NCBI GenBank assembly: GCA_002298965.1
Contig: DBMN01000356.1
Location: 1-14,274, forward strand
Direction: 5' to 3'
From: Rhizobiales bacterium UBA697
GTDB taxonomy: Bacteria; Pseudomonadota; Alphaproteobacteria; Rhizobiales; Ancalomicrobiaceae
Length of the DNA stretch: 14,274 nucleotides
Shown here: positions 5,962 through 13,552 of the stretch, in pieces
How the letters are laid out: each line of letters starts with the position of its first letter
Numbering within the stretch: the stretch's first letter is position 1
Notes under the pieces: generated by a model
Database searches by the model: none
Told to the model about the DNA's origin: nothing
The model's input: only the letters and a program-made list of their open reading frames with translations
Position numbers and translations under genes: made by a program

Positions 5962-8900
5962 TCAGTGCGCCTCTTCCCAGTTCGCCGCGGCGCGGGCTTC
6001 GACCACCAGCGGCACGGCGAGGCGCACGGCGGGTTCCGCCGCGCTCTCCATGACGCGCCTGACCAGCGGGATGGTCGCCTCGACTTGCCCCACCGGCACC
6101 TCGAACACCAGTTCGTCGTGCACCTGCAGGAGCATCCGGGCCGAGAGCCGGGCATCGCTCAGAGCGGCATCCATGCGGATCATCGCCCGGCGGATGATGT
6201 CGGCGGCCGAGCCTTGAATCGGCGCGTTGATCGCCGCGCGCTCGTTGAAGGCGCGCATCGCCGGGTTCTTGTCGGTGATGCCGGGGTAGTGCGCCCGCCG
6301 CCCGAACAGCGTCGTGACGTAGCCCTTGTCGCGCGCCTCGCGCTTCGCCGCCTCCATGTAGGCGCGGATGCCGGGGAAGCGCTCGAAATACTTGTCGATG
6401 TAGGCCGCGGCCTCCCCCCGTCCGATGCCGAGCTGGTTGGCGAGGCCGAAGGCCGAGATGCCGTAGATGATGCCGAAGTTGATCGCCTTGGCGCGGCGGC
6501 GGATCGACGGGTCCATGCCCTGAACCGGCACGCCGAACATCTCCGACGCCGTCATGGCGTGGATGTCGATGCCGTCGGCGAAGGCCTGACGCAGCGCCGG
6601 CACGTCGGCGACATGGGCGAGGACGCGCAGCTCGATCTGGCTGTAGTCGGCTGAGATCAGCAGGTTGCCCGGCGTCGCCACGAAGGCGCGGCGGATCTTG
6701 CGGCCTTCCTCGGTGCGGACCGGAATGTTCTGCACGTTGGGTTCGGACGAGGAGAGCCGCCCGGTGGTGGTCGCCGCCAGCGCGAAGGACGTGTGGACGC
6801 GCTTCGTCGTCGGGTTCTCGAAGCTCGGCAGCGCGTCGGTATAGGTCGACTTGAGCTTGGCGATCTGCCGCCAGTCGAGGACGCGCGCCGGCAGGTCGTG
6901 GCCCTGGGCCGCGAGATCTTCCAGCACGTCGGCGCCGGTCGCCCAGGCGCCGGTCGCGGTCTTCTTCGGGGCGGGCAGGCCCATCTTGCCGAAGAGGATC
7001 TCGCCGAGCTGCTTCGGGCTCGCGACGTTGAAGGGCTCGCCGGCGAGCGTCTCGATCTCGGCCTCAAGCCGGGCCATGCCCTGCGCGAAGTCGCCCGACA
7101 GACGCGCCAGCATCTGCCGGTCGATGGCGATGCCGCGCCGTTCCATCGCTGCGATGATGGGGACGAGCGGCCGCTCCAGCGTCTCGTAGACGGTCGCGAG
7201 CCCTTCCGCCGCCAGCCGCGGCTTGAGGAGACGCCACAGGCGCAGCGTCACGTCGGCGTCCTCGGCCGCATAGGCCGTCGCCCTGTCGATGGCGACGCGG
7301 TCGAAGGTGACGGACGACTTGCCCGAGCCGGCGACCTCCTTGTAGGCGATCGGCGTGTGCTCGAGGTGGCGCTTGGAGAGCTCGTCCATGCCGTGGCTGC
7401 CGCGCCCGGCGTCGAGCGCGTAGGACATCAGCATCGTGTCGTCGAAATTGACGATCGCGAGCCCGTGGTTCCCGACCACCAGCGCGTCGTACTTGAGGTT
7501 CTGCCCGACCTTGAGCACGGCGGGATCGGCCAGCAGCCCGCCGAGGGCGGCGAGTGCGGCGCGGATCGGGATCTGCCCCGGCGCCGGCCCGTCGTCGAAG
7601 AGGCCGCCGTCGCCCGAGCGATGGGCGAGCGGCACGTAACACGCCTTGCCCGGCGCGGTGGCGAGGCTGAAGCCGACGATCTCGGCCTGCATGGCGTCGA
7701 GCGAGGTGGTCTCGGTGTCGAAGGCGACGACGCCCGCCTCGCGGGCCTCGGCGATCCACGCCTCGAGCCGTTCGAGCGTCCCGACGGTCTCGTAGGCCGA
7801 CGTGTCGATCGGCCCGCAGGGCACGGCGCGGGCGGCCGCGAGCGCGGCCGGCGTGCCGACGATCGAGGCGGAATCGGCCCCACTCCCTCCCCCCTCGCGG
7901 GGGAGGGTCGGGGAGGGGGTCTCAGTCGCGTCGTCGGCGAAGAGGTCTGTGGCCGTCTGCGGGCGCGCGGGAGGCGGAAGGGCAGCACCCTCGCCCCCGG
8001 CGCTCGCCGGGGGCCAGTGCAACACCGGCACGGTCGCCTTCTCGATCGCTTCGGCGACCGCCCCGGTCGCCTCCGCCACCCGGCGGGTGAGCGAGCCGAA
8101 GTCCATCGCCTTGAGGAAGGCGACGAGGCGCGGCCCGTCGATCTCGGCGACGGCGAGATCCTCGATCGGCGTGTCGACCGGCACGGCGCGATCGAGCGTC
8201 ACGAGGCGCAGCGACAGGCGCGCCGCCTCGGCGTGGTCGATCAGCGACTGGCGGCGCTTCGGCTGCTTGATCTCGGCGGCGCGGGAAAGCAGCGTTTCGA
8301 GATCGCCGTATTCGGTGATCAGTTGCGCCGCCGTCTTGATGCCGATGCCCGGCACGCCCGGCACGTTGTCGACCGGATCGCCGGCGAGCGCCTGCACGTC
8401 GACGACCTTGTCCGGCGTGACGCCGAACTTGTCGAAGACTTCCGGCGTCTCGATGCGCTTGTCCTTCATCGTGTCGAGCATGACGACGCCCGGCTCGATC
8501 AGCTGCATCAGGTCCTTGTCGGAGGCGACGATGGTGACGTCGGCGCCGAGCGCGCGCGCTTGGGTCGCGTAGGTGGCGATCAGGTCGTCCGCCTCGAAGC
8601 CCCTCTGCTCGACGCAGGCGACGTTGAAGGCGCGGGTCGCCTCGCGGATCAGGCCGAACTGCGGGCGCAGATCCTCCGGCGCCTCCGGCCGATGGGCCTT
8701 GTACTGGTCGTAGATCGCGTTGCGGAACGTGTCGCCCGAGGCGTCGAAGATCACGGCGAAATGGGTCGGCTCGACGGTGCCCGTCTTCTTCGCTTCTTTC
8801 AGGAGGCGGAACAGCATGTTGCAGAAGCCGGAGACCGCGCCGACCGGCACGCCGTCCGACTTGCGGGTGAGCGGCGGCAGCGCGTGATAGGCGCGGAAGA

Positions 8901-8985
8901 CGTAGGACGAGCCGTCGACCAGGAAGAGATGGTCGCCGGCCTTGACCGGACGGGCGGAAGCACCGTTGGGGAGGATCGTGTTCAT
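5962..8985 (-). CDS. polA: DNA polymerase I, three-domain, with repeat-bearing linker
   Basis: DNA polymerase I fills gaps and removes RNA primers in replication and repair. The 1007-residue product has all three modules. The 5' nuclease spans about 16-310 (HLFLVDGSSYVFRAYHALPP, the acidic cluster EADD 131-134 and SDKD, and the helix-hairpin-helix GVPGIGIKTA). The 3'-5' exonuclease spans about 395-590 with the proofreading residues Asp423/Glu425 (FDTET), Asp500 (NLKYD) and Tyr572/Asp576. The polymerase spans about 600-1007, with Asp780 in motif A (SADYSQIELR), the O-helix RRRAKAINFGIIYG (829-842) and Asp957 in motif C (QVHDELVFEV). The linker at about 318-395 is Ala/Pro/Gly-rich and carries two translated palindromes, making the protein longer than the 928-residue E. 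coli enzyme. ATG 8985 is the conservative start; ATG 8994 and a GTG at 9024 with a better ribosome site are in frame. Confidence 0.95.
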   Translation of the reverse strand: MNTILPNGASARPVKAGDHLFLVDGSSYVFRAYHALPPLTRKSDGVPVGAVSGFCNMLFRLLKEAKKTGTVEPTHFAVIFDASGDTFRNAIYDQYKAHRPEAPEDLRPQFGLIREATRAFNVACVEQRGFEADDLIATYATQARALGADVTIVASDKDLMQLIEPGVVMLDTMKDKRIETPEVFDKFGVTPDKVVDVQALAGDPVDNVPGVPGIGIKTAAQLITEYGDLETLLSRAAEIKQPKRRQSLIDHAEAARLSLRLVTLDRAVPVDTPIEDLAVAEIDGPRLVAFLKAMDFGSLTRRVAEATGAVAEAIEKATVPVLHWPPASAGGEGAALPPPARPQTATDLFADDATETPSPTLPREGGGSGADSASIVGTPAALAAARAVPCGPIDTSAYETVGTLERLEAWIAEAREAGVVAFDTETTSLDAMQAEIVGFSLATAPGKACYVPLAHRSGDGGLFDDGPAPGQIPIRAALAALGGLLADPAVLKVGQNLKYDALVVGNHGLAIVNFDDTMLMSYALDAGRGSHGMDELSKRHLEHTPIAYKEVAGSGKSSVTFDRVAIDRATAYAAEDADVTLRLWRLLKPRLAAEGLATVYETLERPLVPIIAAMERRGIAIDRQMLARLSGDFAQGMARLEAEIETLAGEPFNVASPKQLGEILFGKMGLPAPKKTATGAWATGADVLEDLAAQGHDLPARVLDWRQIAKLKSTYTDALPSFENPTTKRVHTSFALAATTTGRLSSSEPNVQNIPVRTEEGRKIRRAFVATPGNLLISADYSQIELRVLAHVADVPALRQAFADGIDIHAMTASEMFGVPVQGMDPSIRRRAKAINFGIIYGISAFGLANQLGIGRGEAAAYIDKYFERFPGIRAYMEAAKREARDKGYVTTLFGRRAHYPGITDKNPAMRAFNERAAINAPIQGSAADIIRRAMIRMDAALSDARLSARMLLQVHDELVFEVPVGQVEATIPLVRRVMESAAEPAVRLAVPLVVEARAAANWEEAH
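7881..7920 (-). repeat. C-rich palindromic repeat inside the polA linker
   Basis: A hairpin CCCTCCCCC/GGGGGAGGG (7885-7893 with 7899-7907, loop CTCGC) with a GGGGAGGGGG flank. On the minus strand it is nearly identical, about three mismatches over 35 nt, to the 36-bp repeats at 11597 and 11722. In polA it encodes PSPTLPREGGG, near residues 357-367, between two conserved domains. The reading frame is kept. Confidence 0.8.
7993..8014 (-). repeat. Second palindrome in the polA linker
   Basis: A perfect 10-bp inverted repeat GCCCCCGGCG/CGCCGGGGGC with a 2-nt centre. It is translated as part of PPASAGGEG (about residues 325-333). It is unrelated in sequence to the C-rich repeat 70 nt away, so this linker seems to have accepted two palindromes. 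Confidence 0.6.
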
Positions 8986-9032
8986 GGGGCGCATGGTAGC
9001 GACCCCGGACGACGGGACAAGCACGGATCGCG

Positions 9033-9041
9033 CTCCTCCCC
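9033..9041 (-). promoter_or_regulatory. Strong Shine-Dalgarno suggesting an upstream GTG start for polA
   Basis: GGGGAGGAG on the minus strand lies 8 nt before an in-frame GTG at 9024, whereas the ATGs at 8994 and 8985 have only weak sites. Using GTG would add 13 residues (beginning VLVPSSGVAT) to the PolA N-terminus. Confidence 0.4.
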
Positions 9042-9081
9042 GGGGAATGCGCATCATGTGTCCGATCGACGCCCGAAACGC

Positions 9082-9106
9082 GAAACGGCGCCCGCGGCGC
9101 CGTTTC
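9082..9106 (-). terminator. Hairpin terminator after pheT
   Basis: A perfect 11-bp stem GAAACGGCGCC/GGCGCCGTTTC (9082-9092 with 9096-9106) with a 3-nt loop, beginning 22 nt after the pheT stop. On the minus strand it ends in GTTTCGCGTTTC, a weak T-rich tail. It probably ends the pheS-DUF559-pheT transcript and separates it from polA. Confidence 0.65.
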
Positions 9107-9128
9107 AGTCTCGTCGATGCCGTCGACC

Positions 9129-11549
9129 TCAGGCGCGGAGCGTCGCGCCGGTCGCCTTGGTCACGGCGGCCACCACCTTGGCGGCGACGGCCTCGAGGTC
9201 CTTGTCGGTCAGCGTCGCCTCGCGCGGCTGCAGCTGGACCGCCACCGCGACCGACTTCCGGCCCTCGCCGAGCGCGGGCCCACGGAACACGTCGAAGACG
9301 GTCGCGTCGGTGATCAGCGCCTTGTCGGCGCCGCGCACCGCCTTGAGGATCTTCTCGGCCTCGACCTTCTCGTCGACGACGAAGGCGAAGTCGCGCGAGA
9401 GCGCCATCAGCTCGGGCAGAACCAGAGCGCCCTTCGACTTGGTCGCCTTGGCCTTGGGCTCCGGGATGGCATCCAGATAGACCTGGAAACCGACCAGCGG
9501 CCCGGTCACGTCCATCGCCTCGAGGGTCGCCGGATGGATCTCGCCGAAATGGGCGAGCACGTTCTGCGGCCCCATCTGCAGCGTGCCGGAGCGGCCGGGG
9601 TGGTACCACGCCGGCGCCGTACGGGCGATCTGCAGGCGGTCGACCGCGACGCCGAGCGCCTCGAGGACGGCGAGTGCATCGGCCTTGGCGACCGTCCAGC
9701 CGACCGCGCCCGCGGCGCCGAGCCAATGACGGCCCGAACCGGTCGACGACGCGGTGCCGCGGCGCAGGCCGGCGGCTTCGAGCTTCTGGTCCTCGGGGCG
9801 GTCGCCCTTGAAGACCTGACCGACCTCGAACAGCGCCACGTCGGCGGTGCCGCGCTTGACGTTGCGGCCGACCGCGGTCATCAGGCCGGGCAGCAGCGAT
9901 GGGCGCATGTCGGAGAGATCGGAGGCGATCGGGTTGGCGAGCGCCAGTTCCGCCTTGCCGCCGCCGAAGTGCTCGGCCTCCGCCTTCGACACGAAGGACC
10001 AGGTGACCGCCTCGAGCATGGTGCGGGTGGCGAGCAGACGGCGCGCCTTGGAGCGGCGGATCTGCAGCGACGTCAGCACCTTCTTGCCGACGGTACCGGT
10101 GGCGTCGAGCGGCGTCGAGACGACGTTCTCGAGGCCGTGGATGCGCATCACCTCTTCGACCAGATCGGCCTTCTGCGTCACGTCGGCACGCCACGTCGGC
10201 ACCGCCACGCGGAACGTGTCGCCGGGGGCGACGACGAAGAAGCCGAGCTTCTCGAGGATGTCGCGGATCTCGGCGCGATGGAGCGTCAGGCCGGTCAGCC
10301 GCTTCACTTCCGAGATCGGGAACTCGATGATCCGCTCGGTGATCGGCGCCTCGCCGACCACCACCGGCTCCGACGGCTCGCCGCCGCACAGGTCGAGGAT
10401 GATCTGGGTGGCGTAGTCGAGGCCGTTCTCGAGATTGGCCGGATCGACGCCGCGCTCGAAGCGATAGCGCGCGTCGGAGACGATGCCGGTGCGACGGCCG
10501 GTCTCGGCGGTGCGGGTCGGGTCGAACCAGGCGCATTCGACGAAGACGTCGGAGGTCTCGTCCGAGCAGCCTGTCGCCTCGCCGCCCATGATGCCGCCGA
10601 GGCCGAGCGGCCCGGAGGCATCGGCGATGACGCACATGCGCTCGTCGATCGCATAGGTCTTGCCGTCGAGCGCCTCGAGGCTCTCGCCGGTCTTGCCGTA
10701 GCGCGCGACGATGTCGCCGGAGAGCTTCGCCGCGTCGAAGACGTGCAGCGGACGGCCGCGGTCGATCGAGACGTAGTTGGTCATGTCGACCAGCGCGGAG
10801 ATCGGGCGCAGGCCGATCGCCTTGAGGCGACGCTGCATCCACTCCGGCGCCGGGCCGTTCTTGACGCCGCGGATGTGGCGACCGTGGAAGGCCGGGCAGG
10901 CGACGAGTTCGCCCGCTGCGAAGTCGAGCGAGACCTTGACCGGCGAGGCGTAGCGGCCGGGCGTCTTGCGCGCGGCGTCCGGCTTGAGCGTGCCGAGGCC
11001 GGCCGCGGCGAGATCGCGGGCGATGCCGCGCACGCCGGTGCAGTCGGCACGGTTCGGCGTCAGCGACACGTCGATCACCGGATCGTCGAGATCGGCATAG
11101 TCGGCGTAAGCGGTGCCGACGGGGGCGTCGGCGGGAAGCTCGATGATGCCGTCGTGGTCCTCGGAGAGTTCGAGCTCGGCGGCCGAGCACATCATGCCGT
11201 GGCTCTCGACGCCGCGGATCTGACCGACGCCCAGCGTGATGTCCTTGCCCGGAATATAGGTTCCGGCCGGCGCGAAGACGGTGCGCAGACCCTCGCGGGC
11301 GTTCGGCGCACCGCAGACCACCTGGATCGGCGCCGGGCCGCCGAAGTCGACCATGCAGACGCGCAGGCGGTCGGCGTTGGGGTGCTGCACGGCCGAGACG
11401 ACGCGGGCGACCACGAAGGGCTTCAGGACCGCGCCCTTGTCTTCGACGCCTTCGACCTCGAGCCCGATGCGGGTGAGCATCGCGACGATCTCGTCGAGCG
11501 TGGCCTCGGTGTCGAGGTGGTCCTTCAGCCAGGAGAGCGTGAACTTCAT
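9129..11549 (-). CDS. pheT: Phenylalanyl-tRNA synthetase beta subunit
   Basis: The 806-residue beta chain of the alpha2-beta2 enzyme that charges tRNA-Phe. Order of parts: N-terminal MKFTLSWLKDHLD; tRNA-binding OB-fold at about 40-150 (HPNADRLRVC, GVESHGMMCS); SLTPNRADC at 162-170; the B3/B4 editing region in the 200-380 range; the B5 domain (ISEVKRLTGLTLHRAEIRDILEKLGF) after about 400; a synthetase-like core; and the C-terminal anticodon-binding FDX-ACB domain over the last 95 residues (SRDFAFVVDE, ending TLTDKDLEAVAAKVVAAV). Length is normal for the long bacterial form. Start ATG 11549 overlaps the DUF559 stop as ATGA and no good ribosome site precedes it, so translation is probably coupled to the upstream gene. 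No frameshift or missing motif was noticed. Confidence 0.96.
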   Translation of the reverse strand: MKFTLSWLKDHLDTEATLDEIVAMLTRIGLEVEGVEDKGAVLKPFVVARVVSAVQHPNADRLRVCMVDFGGPAPIQVVCGAPNAREGLRTVFAPAGTYIPGKDITLGVGQIRGVESHGMMCSAAELELSEDHDGIIELPADAPVGTAYADYADLDDPVIDVSLTPNRADCTGVRGIARDLAAAGLGTLKPDAARKTPGRYASPVKVSLDFAAGELVACPAFHGRHIRGVKNGPAPEWMQRRLKAIGLRPISALVDMTNYVSIDRGRPLHVFDAAKLSGDIVARYGKTGESLEALDGKTYAIDERMCVIADASGPLGLGGIMGGEATGCSDETSDVFVECAWFDPTRTAETGRRTGIVSDARYRFERGVDPANLENGLDYATQIILDLCGGEPSEPVVVGEAPITERIIEFPISEVKRLTGLTLHRAEIRDILEKLGFFVVAPGDTFRVAVPTWRADVTQKADLVEEVMRIHGLENVVSTPLDATGTVGKKVLTSLQIRRSKARRLLATRTMLEAVTWSFVSKAEAEHFGGGKAELALANPIASDLSDMRPSLLPGLMTAVGRNVKRGTADVALFEVGQVFKGDRPEDQKLEAAGLRRGTASSTGSGRHWLGAAGAVGWTVAKADALAVLEALGVAVDRLQIARTAPAWYHPGRSGTLQMGPQNVLAHFGEIHPATLEAMDVTGPLVGFQVYLDAIPEPKAKATKSKGALVLPELMALSRDFAFVVDEKVEAEKILKAVRGADKALITDATVFDVFRGPALGEGRKSVAVAVQLQPREATLTDKDLEAVAAKVVAAVTKATGATLRA

Positions 11550-12175
11550 GGGATCGGTCCGATCTTCGGGGCAATGGAACGAGGAGAGGCCTTGGCCCCC
11601 CCTCCCTGTCCCTCCCCCTCGAGGGGGGAGGGGACGGTCACGGCGACCGTCGAGAGATCATCGGGCGAAGGCGTCGCGGCCAGACCGCGCTCGCGATACG
11701 ACGAGCGGTGCCCCGCGCGTTCCCTCCCCCCTCGAGGGGGAGGGACAGGGAGGGGGGCAGCGGCGTCGCCGGAAATGGCGCCGGCTGCGACCAACTCGGA
11801 GAAGATCCGCTCCAAAACGCTCGGCGTCTCGGCGAGAACGTCGTGGTTCCAGAAACGCAGGACGGTGTACCCGGCCTCGGCGAGCCAGGCGTCGCGTCGC
11901 GCGTCGTGCCGGAGCCCCGCCGCCTCGCCGTGTTGGCCGCCGTCGACCTCGATCACCAGCTTGGCCGACGCGCAGAGGAAATCGACCACGAACGGTCCGA
12001 CGGGCACCTGACGCCGGAACGAGACCGCGCAGAAGCGGTGGCCGCGGAGACACGACCACAGGCGCGCTTCCGCATCCGTCATCTCCCGACGCATCCGGCG
12101 CGCATTGGCACGCAGGGCGGGGGGAACGACGCGATGCGGCATGGCGATCGCCTCCATGGCCGGAACCGGCACCAT
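11546..12175 (-). CDS. DUF559 (VSR-like endonuclease fold) protein with repeat-derived C-terminal tail
   Basis: A 209-residue protein. Residues about 17-135 match the DUF559 family, related in fold to very-short-patch-repair endonucleases. Visible elements are LRANARRMRREMTDAEARLW, the FRRQVPVGPFVVDF strand pair, LVIEVDGGQH (putative catalytic Asp64/Glu76/Asp78-type acidic residues) and AWLAEAGYTVLRFWNHDV. The cellular role of DUF559 proteins is not established. Residues 139-209 are a Pro/Gly/Ser-rich tail encoded by palindromic repeats at 11597-11632 and 11722-11757, not part of the family domain. ATG 12175 overlaps the pheS stop by one base (TGATG) and the stop overlaps the pheT ATG (ATGA), so the gene is translationally chained inside pheST. 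In-frame ATGs at 12157 and 12142 are alternative starts; the last gives MPHRVVPPALRANAR. Confidence 0.9.
   Translation of the reverse strand: MVPVPAMEAIAMPHRVVPPALRANARRMRREMTDAEARLWSCLRGHRFCAVSFRRQVPVGPFVVDFLCASAKLVIEVDGGQHGEAAGLRHDARRDAWLAEAGYTVLRFWNHDVLAETPSVLERIFSELVAAGAISGDAAAPLPVPPPRGGRERAGHRSSYRERGLAATPSPDDLSTVAVTVPSPLEGEGQGGGAKASPRSIAPKIGPIP
11597..11632 (+). repeat. 36-bp C-rich palindromic repeat, left copy
   Basis: This 36-nt sequence is perfectly inverted at 11722-11757, with 89 nt between the copies. It contains its own CCCTCCCCC-type half-palindrome around a central CTCGAG. On the coding (minus) strand of the DUF559 gene it is translated as PSPLEGEGQGGG. Immediately to its right lies a further hairpin, GACGGTC/GACCGTC (11633-11639 with 11645-11651). 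Confidence 0.85.
11722..11757 (-). repeat. 36-bp C-rich palindromic repeat, right (inverted) copy
   Basis: The exact reverse complement of 11597-11632. In the DUF559 frame it encodes PLPVPPPRGG, a different peptide from the left copy because it is read in the opposite orientation. It has the same orientation as the DUF559 and polA coding strands, and is a near-match to the polA copy at 7881-7920. Confidence 0.85.
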
Positions 12176-13257
12176 CACACGGACAAGCCCCCGAACAGCG
12201 TCGGCAGGTCGAGCGGGCGGAAGCCGTAGTGCTTCAGCCAGCGCACGTCGGCGTCGAAGAAGGCGCGCAGGTCCGGCATGCCGTATTTCAGCATGGCGAT
12301 GCGGTCGATGCCCATGCCGAAGGCGAAGCCCTGATACTCGTCCGGGTCGAGGCCGCAGTTGCGCAGCACGTTCGGGTGAACCATGCCGCAGCCGAGGATC
12401 TCCAGCCAGTCGTCGCCCTCGCCGAACTTGATCTCCGGGCCGGAGCGATCGCAGCGGATGTCCACCTCCATCGACGGCTCGGTGAAGGGGAAGAACGACG
12501 GGCGGAAGCGCATCTCGACGCTCTCGACCTCGAAGAAGGCCTTGCAGAACTCCTCGAGCACCCACTTCAGCGTGCCGATGGTCGAGGTCTTGTCGATGAC
12601 GAGGCCTTCGACCTGATGGAACATCGGCGTGTGGGTCTGGTCGCTGTCGCAGCGATAGGTGCGGCCCGGCGCGATGATGCGGATCGGCGGCGTCTGCGAC
12701 AGCATGGTCCGCACCTGCACCGGCGAGGTGTGGGTGCGCAGCAGCTGACGCTTGCCGTCTTGCCTGGGCTCGAAGAAGAACGTGTCGTGCATCTCGCGGG
12801 CGGGATGGCCCTCGGGGAAGTTCAGAGCGGTGAAGTTGTAGAAGTCGCTCTCGACGTCCGGCCCTTCGGCGACCGCGAAGCCCATGTCGGCGAAGATCGC
12901 CGACAGTTCGTCGGTGACCTGGGAGATGGGGTGGATGCGGCCCTCGTTGGCCGGGCTCGACCACAAGGGCAGCGTCACGTCGACCGTCTCGGCGGCGAGA
13001 CGAGCGGAAAGCGCTGCGGCCTTCAGCACGGTCTTGCGGGCGGAAAGCGCCTCGCCGATGCGCTCCTTCAGGGCGTTGACTGCGGCACCGCGCGTCTTGC
13101 GCTCCTCCGGGTCCATGGCGCCGAGCGTCTTCAGGAGGTCCGACACCGTCCCCTTCTTGCCGAGCGCGCCGACGCGCACCGCTTCCAGCGCCGCCTCGTC
13201 GGAGGCGTCCGCGATGGCCGCGCTCAGGGACTTTTCGAGATCGTCGATGTCGCTCAT
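12175..13257 (-). CDS. pheS: Phenylalanyl-tRNA synthetase alpha subunit
   Basis: The 360-residue catalytic chain of PheRS, a class II synthetase that activates phenylalanine and transfers it to tRNA-Phe. An N-terminal coiled-coil tRNA-binding arm spans about 1-90. Motif 1 is around GRIHPISQVTDEL (106-118), followed by FPEGHPAREMHDTFF (147-161) and LRTHTSPVQVR. Motif 2 is APGRTYRCDSDQTHTPMFHQVEG (196-218) and motif 3 is GFAFGMGIDRIAMLKYG (310-326). All class II signatures are intact and the length is normal. ATG 13257 gives the standard MSDIDDLEKS start; an in-frame ATG 48 nt upstream would add a non-conserved MPPISLFATH extension. It is first in the operon pheS-DUF559-pheT, and its stop overlaps the next start. 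No Phe-rich leader peptide was found upstream. Confidence 0.96.
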   Translation of the reverse strand: MSDIDDLEKSLSAAIADASDEAALEAVRVGALGKKGTVSDLLKTLGAMDPEERKTRGAAVNALKERIGEALSARKTVLKAAALSARLAAETVDVTLPLWSSPANEGRIHPISQVTDELSAIFADMGFAVAEGPDVESDFYNFTALNFPEGHPAREMHDTFFFEPRQDGKRQLLRTHTSPVQVRTMLSQTPPIRIIAPGRTYRCDSDQTHTPMFHQVEGLVIDKTSTIGTLKWVLEEFCKAFFEVESVEMRFRPSFFPFTEPSMEVDIRCDRSGPEIKFGEGDDWLEILGCGMVHPNVLRNCGLDPDEYQGFAFGMGIDRIAMLKYGMPDLRAFFDADVRWLKHYGFRPLDLPTLFGGLSV

Positions 13258-13304
13258 GGATCCGTGTTCCGAAGGATGCGTCGCAAAAAGGGAAATCGGC
13301 GGCA

Positions 13305-13333
13305 CTTCTAGCCGGAAACGCCGTGCGGGGAAA
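13305..13333 (-). promoter_or_regulatory. Weak candidate promoter for pheS operon
   Basis: On the minus strand, TTTCCC (13328-13333) and TAGAAG (13305-13310) are 17 nt apart, about 50 nt ahead of the pheS ATG. Position and spacing fit, but both boxes are poor, so this is tentative. Confidence 0.22.
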
Positions 13334-13439
13334 GGCCTGCCGGCGCTTGCCTGCCGGCCGGGCGGTCACGCCGTCGCGACCGGCGCTCCGGAGGAATGCG
13401 GACAACCGTCCGAAATGCGAACAATACTGATTTTCCCGC

Positions 13440-13468
13440 TTCCGAAGCGACCCGATCGCCCCTACCAT
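13440..13468 (+). promoter_or_regulatory. Weak candidate promoter for the universal stress protein gene
   Basis: TTCCGA (13440-13445) and TACCAT (13463-13468) are separated by 17 nt, some 85 nt before the ATG. The match is partial. No FNR/FixK-type TTGAT-N4-ATCAA box was seen in the 295-nt divergent gap (13258-13552), which otherwise holds only short GC-rich inverted repeats near 13335-13360. Confidence 0.22.
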
Positions 13469-13552
13469 GGGACGACGTCTCGAGCCCTTTTCGGGCGAAG
13501 GAGCCCAATAAACGAACGGCCGTACGCCGACCAGGACGAGGAACGAACGACC

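Noticed and set aside
6793..9480. 895-codon plus-strand open frame, with 964 codons at 9117-12011 and 676 at 11281-13311
   Set aside because: All are antisense to polA, pheT, the DUF559 gene or pheS, which have clear homology and intact motifs. The antisense translations show no recognisable domain.
8986..11574. Upstream extension of the polA frame to 1870 codons
   Set aside because: The extension reads pheT in a wrong frame and is Arg-rich nonsense. PolA homology begins just after the ATG at 8985, and a terminator lies in between.
13258..13552. Possible Phe-rich leader peptide or T-box upstream of pheS
   Set aside because: No short frame with a run of Phe codons and no terminator/antiterminator pair was found on the minus strand ahead of pheS.
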